Below the pieces are notes generated by a model, which worked only from the letters and a program-made list of their open reading frames with translations, did no database searches and was not told the origin of the DNA. The translations under genes were made by a program, and so were the position numbers. From Caulobacter segnis (lineage in GTDB: Bacteria > Pseudomonadota > Alphaproteobacteria > Caulobacterales > Caulobacteraceae), in contig NZ_CP096040.1 of NCBI RefSeq assembly GCF_023935105.1, positions 806,001-870,000 on the forward strand: DNA of 64,000 nt, read 5' to 3'. Positions 32,457-41,500 of this stretch are shown piece by piece (the stretch's first letter is position 1; every line of letters starts with the position of its first letter).

Positions 32457-35180
32457 ATGTCTCGGACCAAGATCGCGCTCCTCGCGGGCGCGGCGAACCT
32501 CGTCATGGCCGTGCTCGCGCCGGCCGCTCACGCCCGTGTCGAAGACTCCGCGGTCGCGGCCGCCGAACCGGCGGATGCCGTCGACGCTGTCGTGGTAACC
32601 GGTTTCCGCAAGTCGCTGGGCGTGGCCCGCGAAACCAAGAAGTCCAGCGCCATCGTCTCGGACGTGATCGTCGCCGAGGACATGGCCAAGTTCCCCGACC
32701 TGAACCTGGCCGAGTCGCTGCAGCGCCTGCCGGGCGTGGCCATCAACCGCGAAGGCGGCGAGGGTCGTCGTGTCAGCTTGCGCGGCCTGGGCCCCGACTT
32801 CACCCGCGTCCAGCTGAACGGCATGGAAGTGCTAGGCAATGTCGACTCGCCGATGGACAGCCGCGGCCAGACCTCGCGCGACCGGGCGTTCGACTTCAAC
32901 ATTTTCGCCTCGGAGCTGTTCTCGAAGATCGACGTGCGCAAGTCGTTCTCGGCCGAGCAGGACGAGGGCGGCATGGCCGGCACGGTCGGCCTCTACACCG
33001 CCAAGCCGTTCGACTATTCCGGGACCAAGGCGGCCCTGTCGCTGCAAGGCGGCACCAACAGCGCCACCAAGGACACCCAGCCGCGCGGCGCGGCCATGAT
33101 CAGCAAGAACTGGGACGACAAGTTCGGCGTCCTGGTTTCGGTCGCCTATTCCAAGCGCAAGACCGGGGAGCAGGGGTACAACACCTACGGCGCGGGCACC
33201 CAGAAGGCCCTGCCGGCCAACGTCGTCAAGCTCAGCCCCAGCGACGCGGCCAAGGCCGTCAACGGCGAGTTGATCTTCCAGCGCGGCAACCGCTTGTCGG
33301 TCTGGGATTCGAACCAGGAGCGCCTGGGCCTGACCACCGCCCTGCAATGGCGTCCAGTCGAGAACCTGACCCTGACGCTCGACGCCCTGCACGGCAAGTT
33401 CACCAACGATCGCTCGGAACTGCACCTGGCCACCCGCGCCACGGTCGGCTCGACGATCCTGGGCGCGGCCACGCCGCACTCGGGCAATCTGGTCAGCCCG
33501 CCGCCGGTGCTCAACGCGATCGAGTACGACCAGTACAATTCGATCGTCTACGCCGACGTCGACAACACCGTCTTCGCCACCGAGACCCGTCGCCAGCAGA
33601 CCAAGAACACCTTCGACCAGCTGGTGCTGACCGGCGAGTGGAAGGTGAGCGACAAGCTGACGATCGACGGCCACATCGGCCGCGAAAAGTCCGACTACGA
33701 CATTCCGATCTCGGACAAGTTCTATACCGAGGCGTTCGGCGGCCTGATCACCGACTATCGCGGCGACACCGGCAAGAACACCTACAAGTGGGACACCACC
33801 GACCCGAACAACTACCGGGCCCACGAGATCGACTTCTCGGCCACCTACCAGAGCACCGAGCTGAAGAACGCCGAACTGAACGGCGCCTGGGCCTTCAACG
33901 ACGACCTGACCCTGAAGGGCGGCGTCTCGTATCGCGGCTTCGAGAACTCGGGCTTCACCCAGGCCAATGACGACGTGAACAAGACGGCCTGGGAGAAGGG
34001 CACGCTGGACGACCGTCTCGACGGGATCACCAAGGTGTTCAGCCAGCACCACGACCAGTCGTGGATCATCGTCGACTGGGACAAGGCGCTGTCGAAGTAC
34101 GGCGTGACCCGCACGCTGCTCGCGCCCAAGGGCATCTACGCGGTCAAGGAGGACACCAACGCCGGCTATGTGCAGCTGGACTGGAAGACCGAATTCCTGG
34201 GCCGTCCCCTGCGCGGCAACACGGGCCTGCGCGCCTATGAGACCGAGCTGACGTCCACGGGCGTCATGTCGGTCAAGGGCGTCAACACCCCGACCGAGGC
34301 CAAGAAGAAGTACTCGGGCGTCCTGCCGGCGCTGAACGCGGTGCTGGAGGTCTCCGACCAGTTCCAGGTCCGCGTGGCCGCCGCCCGCAACATCAACCGT
34401 CCGGCCCTGGGCGCCTACGCCATGAACGGTTCGATCAGCGTCGACGGCTCGACCGTGACGGTGTCGACCGGCAACCCGAACCTCGATCCCTACACCTCGG
34501 ACGAGTTCGACATCGCCGCCGAATGGTACTTCGGCAGCGTCGGCATGTTGACCGCCGGCGTGTTCCACAAGAACATCGACGGCCTGGTCTCCAGCCAGAC
34601 GACGACCAACGTCACCTACGCCAGCACGGGCCTGGCCGAAGGCCTCTATCCGGGCGTGACCGGCTCGACGATCGTCGCGTCCTACACCCGCCAGGTGAAC
34701 AATACCTCGGCCAAGCTGACCGGCCTGGAGCTCTCCGCCCAGAGCGACTTCTTCTTCCTGCCGGGCGCGCTGAAGAACCTGGGCGCGGTGGCCAACCTGA
34801 CCCTGATCGACTCCTCGACGATCAACCTGGTCAACGGCAAGCCGCAGAAGACCGACATCTTCGGCCTGTCGGACGTCAACGCCAACGCCACCTTGTACTA
34901 CGAGACCGCCAAGTATGGCGGCCGGGTCTCGGCCAACTACCGCTCGGACTACCTGATCGACAGCGGGGCGTTCAATGCCACGACCTATGTGGACGCGGCG
35001 GCCTTCTACCAGCTGACCCCGCGCATCCGCCTGTCGCTGGACGCCATCAACCTGACCAACGAGCGCGAGGAGCAGGTCAACAGCTTCAACAACGGCTTCG
35101 GCCAGACCGGCGCCAAGCGGCTGTGGAACTACACCACCAGCGGCCGCACGGTGTTCGTGGGGGCCAATATCCAGTTCTAA
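32457..35180 (+). CDS. TonB-dependent receptor
   Basis: A 907-residue outer-membrane receptor. A signal peptide (1-27, ending AHA) leads to a TonB box (DAVVVTGF, about 42-49) and a plug with DLNLAESLQRLPGVAINREGGEGRRVSLRGLG. The barrel follows with alternating strands and ends in the aromatic residue F of FVGANIQF, the signal for BAM-mediated insertion. The plug variant is of the type common in Caulobacter receptors for sugars or polymers (FRKSL after the TonB box). The ligand is unknown. A terminator lies 26 bases after the stop. Confidence 0.93.
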   Translation: MSRTKIALLAGAANLVMAVLAPAAHARVEDSAVAAAEPADAVDAVVVTGFRKSLGVARETKKSSAIVSDVIVAEDMAKFPDLNLAESLQRLPGVAINREGGEGRRVSLRGLGPDFTRVQLNGMEVLGNVDSPMDSRGQTSRDRAFDFNIFASELFSKIDVRKSFSAEQDEGGMAGTVGLYTAKPFDYSGTKAALSLQGGTNSATKDTQPRGAAMISKNWDDKFGVLVSVAYSKRKTGEQGYNTYGAGTQKALPANVVKLSPSDAAKAVNGELIFQRGNRLSVWDSNQERLGLTTALQWRPVENLTLTLDALHGKFTNDRSELHLATRATVGSTILGAATPHSGNLVSPPPVLNAIEYDQYNSIVYADVDNTVFATETRRQQTKNTFDQLVLTGEWKVSDKLTIDGHIGREKSDYDIPISDKFYTEAFGGLITDYRGDTGKNTYKWDTTDPNNYRAHEIDFSATYQSTELKNAELNGAWAFNDDLTLKGGVSYRGFENSGFTQANDDVNKTAWEKGTLDDRLDGITKVFSQHHDQSWIIVDWDKALSKYGVTRTLLAPKGIYAVKEDTNAGYVQLDWKTEFLGRPLRGNTGLRAYETELTSTGVMSVKGVNTPTEAKKKYSGVLPALNAVLEVSDQFQVRVAAARNINRPALGAYAMNGSISVDGSTVTVSTGNPNLDPYTSDEFDIAAEWYFGSVGMLTAGVFHKNIDGLVSSQTTTNVTYASTGLAEGLYPGVTGSTIVASYTRQVNNTSAKLTGLELSAQSDFFFLPGALKNLGAVANLTLIDSSTINLVNGKPQKTDIFGLSDVNANATLYYETAKYGGRVSANYRSDYLIDSGAFNATTYVDAAAFYQLTPRIRLSLDAINLTNEREEQVNSFNNGFGQTGAKRLWNYTTSGRTVFVGANIQF

Positions 35181-35203
35181 GGCGAACTGTAGCTTGAGAC
35201 GAC

Positions 35204-35236
35204 GAAGCCGCCCGGGGGTTACCTGGGCGGCTTTTT
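35204..35236 (+). terminator. Rho-independent terminator of the TonB receptor gene
   Basis: An eight-base GC stem (35206-35213 with 35225-35232) extended by three more pairs including one G-U, with a five-base loop and a TTTTT tail. Confidence 0.8.
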
Positions 35237-35360
35237 CGTGGAGTTCAGGTCCCGGCGATGCGCCGGGCGCCGCCCTACGGCCTTACCGCGCTCTTGAACG
35301 GCTGCCTTTCTCCCCCCACTACAGCACTCCTGAATTAGAGTGACCTGAAAGGACGACGAC

Positions 35361-35834
35361 ATGGCTTTGCTCGAAGCGCTCAAGGCTGACCAACTCGCGG
35401 CGCGCAAGTCGAACGACCGTCTGAAGGCCGACCTGCTCACCACGCTGATCGGCGAAGCCACGCAGATCACGACCGAGGAATTCAAGCGCGGCGTCACGGA
35501 AGTCACCGACGAAAAGGTCGTCGCGACCGTCGCGAAGTTCTCGAAGAACACCAAGCTGACGCTGGAAAACCTGGCGAGTGAGCGGACGCGTCTGATCGAA
35601 GCCGGCGGCGATGCGTCCAAGGTGGACGAGCGGACCAAGGCGGCCGAAACCGAACTGGCGATCCTGTCCGCCTATGGCCCCAAGCAGATGACGGAAGCAG
35701 AATTGCGCGCGGCCATCGACGATTTCCGGGCCAAGAACCCCGGCGCCAATGTCGGGATGATCATGGCCCACCTGAAGACCAGCTTCGGCGGCCAGTATGA
35801 CGGCAAGACGGCCAGCGCTTTGGCCAAGGGCTGA
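35361..35834 (+). CDS. yqeY: GatB/YqeY domain-containing protein
   Basis: A 157-residue YqeY-family protein, all-helical with the GatB C-terminal-like domain. The N-terminal LLEALKADQLAARKSNDRLKADLLTTLIGEA, the SERTRLIEAG segment and YGPKQMTEAELRAAID with GMIMAHLKTSFGGQYDG at the end are characteristic. Its role is thought to involve tRNA-dependent amidation or a free-standing tRNA-binding function; this is not established. The start ATG 35361 is preceded by AAAGGA. A bidirectional terminator follows. Confidence 0.92.
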   Translation: MALLEALKADQLAARKSNDRLKADLLTTLIGEATQITTEEFKRGVTEVTDEKVVATVAKFSKNTKLTLENLASERTRLIEAGGDASKVDERTKAAETELAILSAYGPKQMTEAELRAAIDDFRAKNPGANVGMIMAHLKTSFGGQYDGKTASALAKG

Positions 35835-35884
35835 ATGAACAGCGCCGTCGCCGCCGTCGGGCGCTGAGCCGTTCCGACGCAAGC

Positions 35885-35924
35885 AAAAGCCGTCCGGGAT
35901 CGCTCCCGGACGGCTTCCTTGTTT
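35885..35924 (+). terminator. Bidirectional terminator between yqeY and ahpF
   Basis: An 11-base perfect stem (35889-35899 with 35904-35914), loop TCGC, T-rich tail on the plus strand and TTTTGCTT on the minus strand. Confidence 0.85.
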
Positions 35925-35942
35925 CTGGAAAGGAGAGGCGGT

Positions 35943-37529
35943 CTACGCCGCCTCCGCCTCCTCGTTCGCCGGGACCTGGCGGATCAGGTAGTCGAAGGCC
36001 GACAGCGAGGCTTTCGCGCCTTCGCCCATGGCGATGATGATCTGCTTGTAGGGCGTCACCGTCGCGTCGCCGGCGGCGAAGACGCCCGGCAGCGAGGTCT
36101 CGCCGCGATAGTCGACCTCGATCTCGCCGCGCGGGGTCAGGGCGACGCCGCTGTCCTTCAGCCATTCGGTGTTGGGCACCAGGCCGATCTGGACGAAGAC
36201 GCCTTCCAGGTCCACACGGTGGACGCTGTCGTGGTTGCGGTCCTTGTAAGACAAGCCCGAGACCTTGCCGTTCTCGCCGTGGATCTCGGTGGTCATGGCC
36301 GAGGTGACGATCTTGACGTTCGGCAGGCTGGCCAGCTTGCGTTGCAGGACGGCGTCGGCGCGCAGCTGGCTGTCGAACTCGATCAGCGTCACGTGCGCCA
36401 CGATGCCGGCCAGGTCGATGGCCGCCTCGACGCCGCTGTTGCCGCCGCCGATCACCGCCACGCGTTTGCCCTTGAACAGCGGGCCGTCGCAGTGCGGGCA
36501 ATAGGCCACGCCCTTGTTGCGGTATTCGGCCTCGCCAGGGACGTTGACGTTCCGCCAGCGGGCGCCGGTCGACAGGATGACCGTGCGGGCCTTCAGGGAC
36601 GCGCCGTTCTCCAGCTTGACCTCGTGCAGGCCGCCCGGCGTCTTGGCCGGAACCAGGCCGACCGCCTTCTGCAGGTTCATCACGTCGACTTCATACTCTT
36701 TGACGTGCTGTTCCAGGGCCGAGGCCAGCTTGGGGCCTTCGGTATGCGGCACCGAGATGAAGTTCTCGATGGCCATGGTGTCCAGCACCTGGCCGCCGAA
36801 GCGCTCGGCCGCGACACCTGTCCGAATGCCCTTGCGGGCGGCGTAGATCGCCGCGGCCGCGCCGGCCGGGCCGCCGCCGATGACCAGCACCTCGAAGGCG
36901 TCCTTGGTCTTGATCTTCTCGGCGGCGCGGTCGGCGGCGCCGGTGTCCAGCTTGGCCAGGATCTGCTCGACGTCCATGCGGCCCTGGCCGAACGGCTGGC
37001 CGTTCAGCAGGATGGTCGGCACGGCCATGACCTCGCGGGCCTCGACCTCGGCCTTGAACAGGGCGCCGTCGATGGCGACGTGGCTGATGCGTGGGTTCAG
37101 GGCGCTCATGGTGTTCAGCGCCTGCACCACGTCGGGGCAGTTCTGGCAGGACTGCGAGAAATAGGTCTCGAAGCGGTAGTCGCCGTCCAGGCCCTTGATG
37201 CGCTCGATGACCTCGGCGTCCAGGCGCGGCGGGTGGCCGCCGACGTGCAGCAGGGCCAGCACCAGCGATGTGAATTCGTGACCCAGCGGCAGGCCGGCGA
37301 AGCGCACGTCGGCGTCACCCGCGGCGCGGGTGATGGCGAACGAAGGCTTGCGGTCGTTGTCGCCGGCCAGGTTCAGGCTGACCTTGTCCGAGGTCGAGAC
37401 GACGTCTTCCAGCAACGCGCGCATCTCGGCCGAGCCGGCGCTGTCGTCGAGGGAGGCGACCAGTTCGATCGGCTGGCGCAGGTTCTGCAGGTAGGTGGTC
37501 AACTGGGTCTTCAGACCGGCGTCCAGCAT
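35943..37529 (-). CDS. ahpF: Alkyl hydroperoxide reductase subunit F
   Basis: A 528-residue flavoprotein disulfide reductase that transfers electrons from NADH to AhpC. The N-terminal thioredoxin-like pair has the redox motif C128-QN-C131; the FAD domain begins [21 protein letters not shown] and the second redox centre is C344-PH-C347 in [18 protein letters not shown] and GVFAAGDAT complete the family. The start ATG 37529 has GGGAG nearby; the frame to 37544 lacks one. It follows ahpC by 135 bases with a hairpin between them. Confidence 0.96.
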   Translation of the reverse strand: MLDAGLKTQLTTYLQNLRQPIELVASLDDSAGSAEMRALLEDVVSTSDKVSLNLAGDNDRKPSFAITRAAGDADVRFAGLPLGHEFTSLVLALLHVGGHPPRLDAEVIERIKGLDGDYRFETYFSQSCQNCPDVVQALNTMSALNPRISHVAIDGALFKAEVEAREVMAVPTILLNGQPFGQGRMDVEQILAKLDTGAADRAAEKIKTKDAFEVLVIGGGPAGAAAAIYAARKGIRTGVAAERFGGQVLDTMAIENFISVPHTEGPKLASALEQHVKEYEVDVMNLQKAVGLVPAKTPGGLHEVKLENGASLKARTVILSTGARWRNVNVPGEAEYRNKGVAYCPHCDGPLFKGKRVAVIGGGNSGVEAAIDLAGIVAHVTLIEFDSQLRADAVLQRKLASLPNVKIVTSAMTTEIHGENGKVSGLSYKDRNHDSVHRVDLEGVFVQIGLVPNTEWLKDSGVALTPRGEIEVDYRGETSLPGVFAAGDATVTPYKQIIIAMGEGAKASLSAFDYLIRQVPANEEAEAA

Positions 37530-37622
37530 GAGGCGCGCTCCCAAAAAAGCTGAGGGGGAGAGAAGGTCGGCGTTCGATTTTCGGGGGAGGATCGAACGCG
37601 GCGAACGATCAGAGGGTTGCGC

Positions 37623-37645
37623 GGCCGCCCGTCACGCGGGCGGCC
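37623..37645 (-). other. Hairpin between ahpC and ahpF
   Basis: A nine-base perfect stem (37623-37631 with 37637-37645) with a five-base loop, no T-run on the minus strand. It could stabilise the ahpC message 3' end or attenuate read-through into ahpF. Confidence 0.4.
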
Positions 37646-37664
37646 TGCGCGGGGAGTTCAAGTC

Positions 37665-38228
37665 TTAGATCTTGCCGACCAGGTCGAGCGACGGGGCCAG
37701 GGTCTTTTCACCCTCTTCCCACTTCGCCGGGCAGACTTCGCCGGGGTGCGAGGCCACGTACTGGGCGGCCTTGATCTTGCGGAGCAGTTCGATGGCGTTG
37801 CGGCCGATGCCCTCGGCGGTGACTTCCATGAACTGGATCACGCCTTGCGGGTCGACCAGGAAGGTGCCGCGGTCGGCCAGGCCGACGCCCGGACGCATGA
37901 TCTCGAAGTTGTTGGTCACCTGGCCCGACGGATCGCCCAGCATGGTGTACTTGATCTTGCCGATGGCCGGCGAGCTGTCGTGCCAGGCCTTGTGCGAGAA
38001 GTGCGTGTCGGTCGACACCGAATAGATCTCGACGCCCAGGCGGGTGAAGACGTCGTAGTTGTCGGCCAGGTCTTCCAGCTCCGTCGGGCAGACGAAGGTG
38101 AAGTCGGCGGGATAGAAGAAGAAGACCGACCACTTGCCCTTCACGTCGGCTTCCGTGACCGTGATGAACTTGCCGTCCTTGAAGGCTTGGGCGGTGAAGG
38201 GTTTGATCTCGGTGTTGACCAGCGACAT
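37665..38228 (-). CDS. ahpC: Alkyl hydroperoxide reductase subunit C (peroxiredoxin)
   Basis: A 187-residue typical two-Cys peroxiredoxin reducing hydrogen peroxide and organic peroxides. The peroxidatic C47 is in [13 protein letters not shown] and the resolving C166 in [10 protein letters not shown]; the FSHKAWHD and [15 protein letters not shown] segments are those of AhpC. Oxidised AhpC is reduced by AhpF, encoded next. The start ATG 38228 gives the conserved N-terminus [10 protein letters not shown]; the extension to 38285 is not conserved in type. An inverted repeat at 38277-38291 in the promoter region may be an operator. Confidence 0.97.
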   Translation of the reverse strand: MSLVNTEIKPFTAQAFKDGKFITVTEADVKGKWSVFFFYPADFTFVCPTELEDLADNYDVFTRLGVEIYSVSTDTHFSHKAWHDSSPAIGKIKYTMLGDPSGQVTNNFEIMRPGVGLADRGTFLVDPQGVIQFMEVTAEGIGRNAIELLRKIKAAQYVASHPGEVCPAKWEEGEKTLAPSLDLVGKI

Positions 38229-38276
38229 GAAGCGCTCCGTTTGAAAAGGATGAGCCCTTCTACGGACCAGTCCGCG

Positions 38277-38291
38277 ATCAATCAAATTGAT
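38277..38291 (-). promoter_or_regulatory. Candidate LysR-type (OxyR-like) operator upstream of ahpC
   Basis: ATCAAT-CAA-ATTGAT, a perfect six-base inverted repeat with a T-N11-A core, the general shape of LysR-family sites, 49 bases before the ahpC start. No OxyR gene is visible here, so the binding protein is a guess. Confidence 0.4.
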
Positions 38292-38719
38292 AAATCTTGT
38301 TGTCGGAATAGAGGGGATCTATTTGTGCGGGCGGACGCACGGAGATGCCGATCCCTTGCGCCACAAGGGATGGCAGGGCGGCGATGATGGACGCCTCCGT
38401 CCACGATCGCCGCCGCAACTGGCCGCGGGGTGATGCGAGCGACAAGGGCGGTCGAGAAGCGTGGTCCAGTTCCCCGGCGGGCCCCTGACCCGCCACCACG
38501 TTCCCGATGTCGCCAGGATCACCCCCAAGATGATCCGACCCGTCGCGCCGGCCTCACGTCCCCCCAGACGTCACCCCCAAGGTTGCCCAAGAGGGGCGTC
38601 CCCGCCGCCAGGTCGCGCAGGTCAGCGCAGCGCCACGTCCGCGTCGAGCCGTCTCAACCGGCGGGGGAAGCGCGCGGCGCGGCTGACGTCAGCGTGGGCG
38701 CCTGAGAGGCTTGGCGCCT
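38292..38719. other. Intergenic stretch with no gene seen
   Basis: About 430 bases between the ahpC promoter and the DUF4870 genes. Short open frames on both strands are Arg/Pro-rich with no ribosome sites or protein-like character. No tRNA-like or clear regulatory RNA structure noticed. Confidence 0.5.
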
Positions 38720-39121
38720 CTAAATCAACCAGGCGAGCGGGCGCGGATAGGCCTCGCCACGGACCAGATAGGTGATGCCCATCACGCAGCGGACGACGAA
38801 CCACAGGCTGACGGCGCCGATGATCGCGCCGCCGGCGATCATCATCGGGATGCCGATCAGCAGCAGGCTCAGCGGGATGCCGAACGCCAGCAGCAGGGCG
38901 CCGATCAGGAACCAGGCGATCGACAGCCAGAAGGTGCGGATGGCGAAGGTGTAGTGGCTCTCGTTGATCGGCCCGGCCGTGTCACGGTTCACATAGGCCA
39001 CGATCAGGCCGATGATGAAGGTCAGGCCATTGGTGAAGCCCAGCAGATAGAGGCCGTAGACGACGGCTGGCAGGACCTTGTCCTCTTCGTTGCGGGTGTC
39101 GATGAGGGGCGCGTCGGTCAT
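38720..39121 (-). CDS. DUF4870-type small membrane protein (downstream paralogue)
   Basis: A 133-residue membrane protein. Three or four hydrophobic helices (about 20-45, 65-84, 85-103, 108-123) contain the DUF4870 features LPAVVYGLYLLGFTNGLTFIIGLIVAYVNRD and SHYTFAIRTFW near the N-terminus, ending GEAYPRPLAWLI. The function is unknown. It begins one base after the stop of a related gene, with which it shares the S-H-Y-x-F-x-I-R-T pattern, so the two arose by duplication. Confidence 0.82.
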   Translation of the reverse strand: MTDAPLIDTRNEEDKVLPAVVYGLYLLGFTNGLTFIIGLIVAYVNRDTAGPINESHYTFAIRTFWLSIAWFLIGALLLAFGIPLSLLLIGIPMMIAGGAIIGAVSLWFVVRCVMGITYLVRGEAYPRPLAWLI

Positions 39122-39122
39122 G

Positions 39123-39494
39123 TCACATCATCCAGGCTTTGGGAGTGGGATAGGGCTGGCCCTTGAGCAGGGTCGACAGGCCCACGACGCCGCGCACCAT
39201 CAGCCATAGGCCCAGGGCGACGAACAGCAGCAGGCCCACGGCCAGCATCGACAGCAGGCCCGCGACGATCGAGAAGCCCAGGGCCAGCCAGACGGTGCGG
39301 ATCTGGAACTGGTAGTGGCTGGCCAGCCATTCGGGCGCGTCCTTGCGGCTGACATAGGCCAGGATCACCGCGATCAGGCAGGTGACGCCGCCGGTCGCCA
39401 CGCCGGCGATCAGCAGGGCGTAGATCACGATCGGCAGGGTCTTGTCGTCCTGCAGCCGAGGCGGGACGGCGGGATCGGGGGCGGGGTCTGACAA
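39123..39494 (-). CDS. DUF4870-type small membrane protein (upstream paralogue)
   Basis: About 123 residues, starting at TTG 39494 (the only plausible start near the conserved sequence, with AAGG upstream). The body matches its downstream neighbour: KTLPIVIYALLIAGVATGGVTCLIAVILAYVSRKD, SHYQFQIRTVW, then two hydrophobic helices and GQPYPTPKAWMM. The reading frame stays open far upstream through two other genes, but that extension is composition artefact plus the folB frameshift. Function unknown. Confidence 0.72.
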   Translation of the reverse strand: MSDPAPDPAVPPRLQDDKTLPIVIYALLIAGVATGGVTCLIAVILAYVSRKDAPEWLASHYQFQIRTVWLALGFSIVAGLLSMLAVGLLLFVALGLWLMVRGVVGLSTLLKGQPYPTPKAWMM

Positions 39495-39574
39495 GCGTGA
39501 GCCTTGGGAAAACGTCGTTGCCCGATCGTCGCGCGGTTGGCGGCGCGATGCAAATGAAGGTGCGGTAACCCCAG

Positions 39575-39600
39575 ATCCTCCCCCTAGCGGGGGGAGGATT
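39575..39600. repeat. Solo terminal hairpin of the palindromic element family
   Basis: A CCTCCCCC-TAGC-GGGGGGAGG stem-loop matching one end of the elements at 25427-25550 and 46756-46875, lying between a membrane gene stop and the DUF4870 pair. It may be a degraded element that now serves as a terminator. Confidence 0.6.
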
Positions 39601-39607
39601 TCGGATC

Positions 39608-40156
39608 TCACGGCAACAGGTCCGTCGGCGGGTCGTGCGGGTCGAAGGTCGCGCCGTGGTTCAGCCAGGGTAGGGCGGCCGCCAGCAGGATCAGGACGAA
39701 GGCCATCCGCGCGGCCATCTCGACGCCGACGGCGGCCATGCCGGCGGTCAGGGAGAAGACCAGCATCGCCGCCGCGCCCAGCGCCAGCAGGCCCATGATC
39801 CAGGTCAGGGCCTGGCGGGTCTGCAGCCGGGCGACGCCGAAGCGGGCGCGGGGCGAAAGATCGGCGCCGACGGCGGCGAGGGCGCGGGCCAGGGTTGAGA
39901 AGCCGGCCAGCCGGTCCTCGAACCGGCCGGGGGCCAGATAGCTTTGCGAGACGATGACCAGCCGACGCTTGCCGAAGGTGACCAGCAGGCTGCGCCGGCC
40001 GCTCTTGCGGTCGATCGCCAGGCGATAGCGGGTCAGGCCGGACAACGGGAAGCGACGGACCGCCTTGCCGCGCGTCTCCACCAGCGTCCCGGCCTCCAGC
40101 GTCCAGACCGTCTCGGGCTGGAAGAGGGCCAGGCGGGCGCGGTGGGTGATCTCCAT
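39608..40156 (-). CDS. Membrane protein with C-terminal helix pair, unknown function
   Basis: A 182-residue protein. The N-terminal half is a beta-rich soluble segment (FQPETVWTLEAGTLVETRG, RYRLAIDRKSGRRSLLVTF), and two hydrophobic helices span about 116-140 and 147-165. The C-terminus is short and acidic. It starts at ATG 40156, six bases after the intended folB stop (40162), so it is probably transcribed with folB and the SDR. No family recognised. Confidence 0.6.
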   Translation of the reverse strand: MEITHRARLALFQPETVWTLEAGTLVETRGKAVRRFPLSGLTRYRLAIDRKSGRRSLLVTFGKRRLVIVSQSYLAPGRFEDRLAGFSTLARALAAVGADLSPRARFGVARLQTRQALTWIMGLLALGAAAMLVFSLTAGMAAVGVEMAARMAFVLILLAAALPWLNHGATFDPHDPPTDLLP

Positions 40157-40161
40157 GCTCG

Positions 40162-40565
40162 CTAGGCGCGGACGGCGGTGATCTCGACGCCGGCGGCGGC
40201 CGCGTGTGGCGCCAGGGCCAGGGTTTTTCGACCCGCACCCGGGCGCGGGTCACGCGAGGATCGAAGAAGCAGGCCTGGGCCAGGCGCTCGGCGAAGGTCT
40301 CGACCAGGTCGATGTGGCCCTCGGCGGCGATGGCGCGGGCGGCCTCGCCGACCATCTCGTAGTTGACGGTGTCGCCCAGGCGCTCGCAGTGGCTGGCGGC
40401 CACGTCCAGCTCGACATCGACGACCAGCGGCTGCATGCGACCGTGCTCATGGTCGTAGACGCCGATCTGGGCGTCGACCTTCAGGCCACGGACGAAGACC
40501 TTGGTCACGATCACGCGGGCCAGGTCTTGAGCCGGAGCGGCGTCGGGAAGCGGAGCTGCGGCCAA
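40162..40565 (-). CDS. folB: Dihydroneopterin aldolase with an apparent 3' frameshift
   Basis: Begins at TTG 40565. The frame codes for a FolB: IVTKVFVRGLKVDAQIGVYDHE, then PLVVDVELDV and DTVNYEMVG, followed by LVETFAERLAQACFFDPRVTRARVRVEKP. FolB cleaves dihydroneopterin in folate synthesis. After VRVEKP the frame goes astray; one base off, the sequence reads LALAPHAAAAGVEITAVRA and stops at TAG 40164-40162, which is what a FolB C-terminus should look like. The break is at the A5C3 run (40221-40228). A single missing base explains it, so sequence error is likely, otherwise the last 20 residues are lost. Confidence 0.8.
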
Positions 40566-40580
40566 GGGCGGCCTCTCTAG

Positions 40581-41342
40581 TTACGGAGCGACGATGTCCG
40601 GCGTCTGCCAGCCCAGATGCTGGCCGCCGTCCACGGCGATCATCTGGCCCGTGACCGACGGCGCGTCAATGAGATAGCGCAGGGCGGCGGCGACCTCGTC
40701 GGGCGTTGCGGCGCGTTGCAGCGGCGTGCCGGCGGCCTCGGCCTCGAACTCGCCAGGGGCCTGGTGCGTCGAGGGCAGGGTCGGGCCGGGGCCGATGGCG
40801 TTGACGCGGATGCGCGGCGCCAGGGCCTGGGCCAGCGTCCGGGTCGCCCACCACAGGCCCGCCTTGGCCAGGGAATAGCTGAAGAACTGCGGGTTCGGGC
40901 GCAGCACCCGCTGGTCGACGATATTGACCACCAGGCCCGGGGCGCCCTCGGGCAGCGCCGCGGCGAAAGCCTCGGCCAGCACGATCGGGGCGCGCAGATT
41001 GGTTTCGAGGTGCAGGTCCCAGGTCGCGCGCGACAGGCCGCCGACGCGATCGTCCTCGAAGGCCGAGGCGCTGTTGACCAGCAGGGTGACGGGGCCGATC
41101 TGGCGGGCTGCCTGATCGATCAGGCAGCGCGTGGCGGCTTCGTCGGAGAGGTCCGCCTGGACCAGGACCGCGCGGCGGCCCAGGGCCCGCACGGCCTGCG
41201 CCGTCCCCTCGGCCTCGTCGGCTGAGGCGCGATGGTGGACGGCGACGTCATAGCCGGCGCGGGCGGCCTCCAAGGCCAGGGCCTGGCCAATCCGGCGACC
41301 CGCGCCGGTGACCAGGGCCGCGCCGCGCGCCGTCCGGGTCAT
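40581..41342 (-). CDS. Short-chain dehydrogenase of the pteridine reductase (FolM/PTR1) type
   Basis: A 253-residue SDR. The cofactor loop is TGAGRRIG (12-19), the T-G-x-x-x-R-x-G pattern of pteridine reductases. The catalytic triad has Asp in place of Ser: D143 in IVDQR, Y156 and K160 in YSLAK; the D-Y spacing of 13 and Y-K spacing of 4 equal those in Leishmania PTR1. The C-terminus VTGQMIAVDGGQHLGW is also FolM-like. It probably reduces dihydrobiopterin/dihydromonapterin or dihydrofolate with NADPH. Location beside folB supports a pterin role. The gene overlaps a small membrane ORF upstream. Confidence 0.85.
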   Translation of the reverse strand: MTRTARGAALVTGAGRRIGQALALEAARAGYDVAVHHRASADEAEGTAQAVRALGRRAVLVQADLSDEAATRCLIDQAARQIGPVTLLVNSASAFEDDRVGGLSRATWDLHLETNLRAPIVLAEAFAAALPEGAPGLVVNIVDQRVLRPNPQFFSYSLAKAGLWWATRTLAQALAPRIRVNAIGPGPTLPSTHQAPGEFEAEAAGTPLQRAATPDEVAAALRYLIDAPSVTGQMIAVDGGQHLGWQTPDIVAP

Positions 41343-41422
41343 TAGTCGATGCGGCCGAACTCGACGGCGTTCAGGACGCAGATGACGCCGAGGAAGAGGG
41401 CGATGACACCGATCGCGAGCAT
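41342..41422 (-). CDS. 26-residue single-helix membrane peptide
   Basis: A small ORF, ATG 41422 to TAA 41342, coding for one hydrophobic helix (LAIGVIALFLGVICVLNAVEF) with a short charged end. GGAG lies eight bases upstream of its start, and its stop overlaps the SDR start (TAATG), so its translation is probably coupled to the SDR. The coding sense of the short region is supported by the ribosome site and overlap, but function is unknown. Confidence 0.6.
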   Translation of the reverse strand: MLAIGVIALFLGVICVLNAVEFGRID

Positions 41423-41500
41423 GGCGCGGCTCCGGACAGAGGAAACAGTGTTGCGGCTTTAGCGGCGCTGGCGAGCGACCGCAAGCGGTGGGGCCGCAAA

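Noticed and set aside
38292..38719. Small Arg/Pro-rich ORFs between ahpC and the DUF4870 genes
   Set aside because: No ribosome sites, atypical composition, overlap on both strands; nothing supports a gene.
39123..40565. 480-codon continuous frame that looks like a folB-DUF4870 fusion
   Set aside because: The middle section is antiphase sequence of a membrane protein gene; the continuity results from the folB frame break and high GC.
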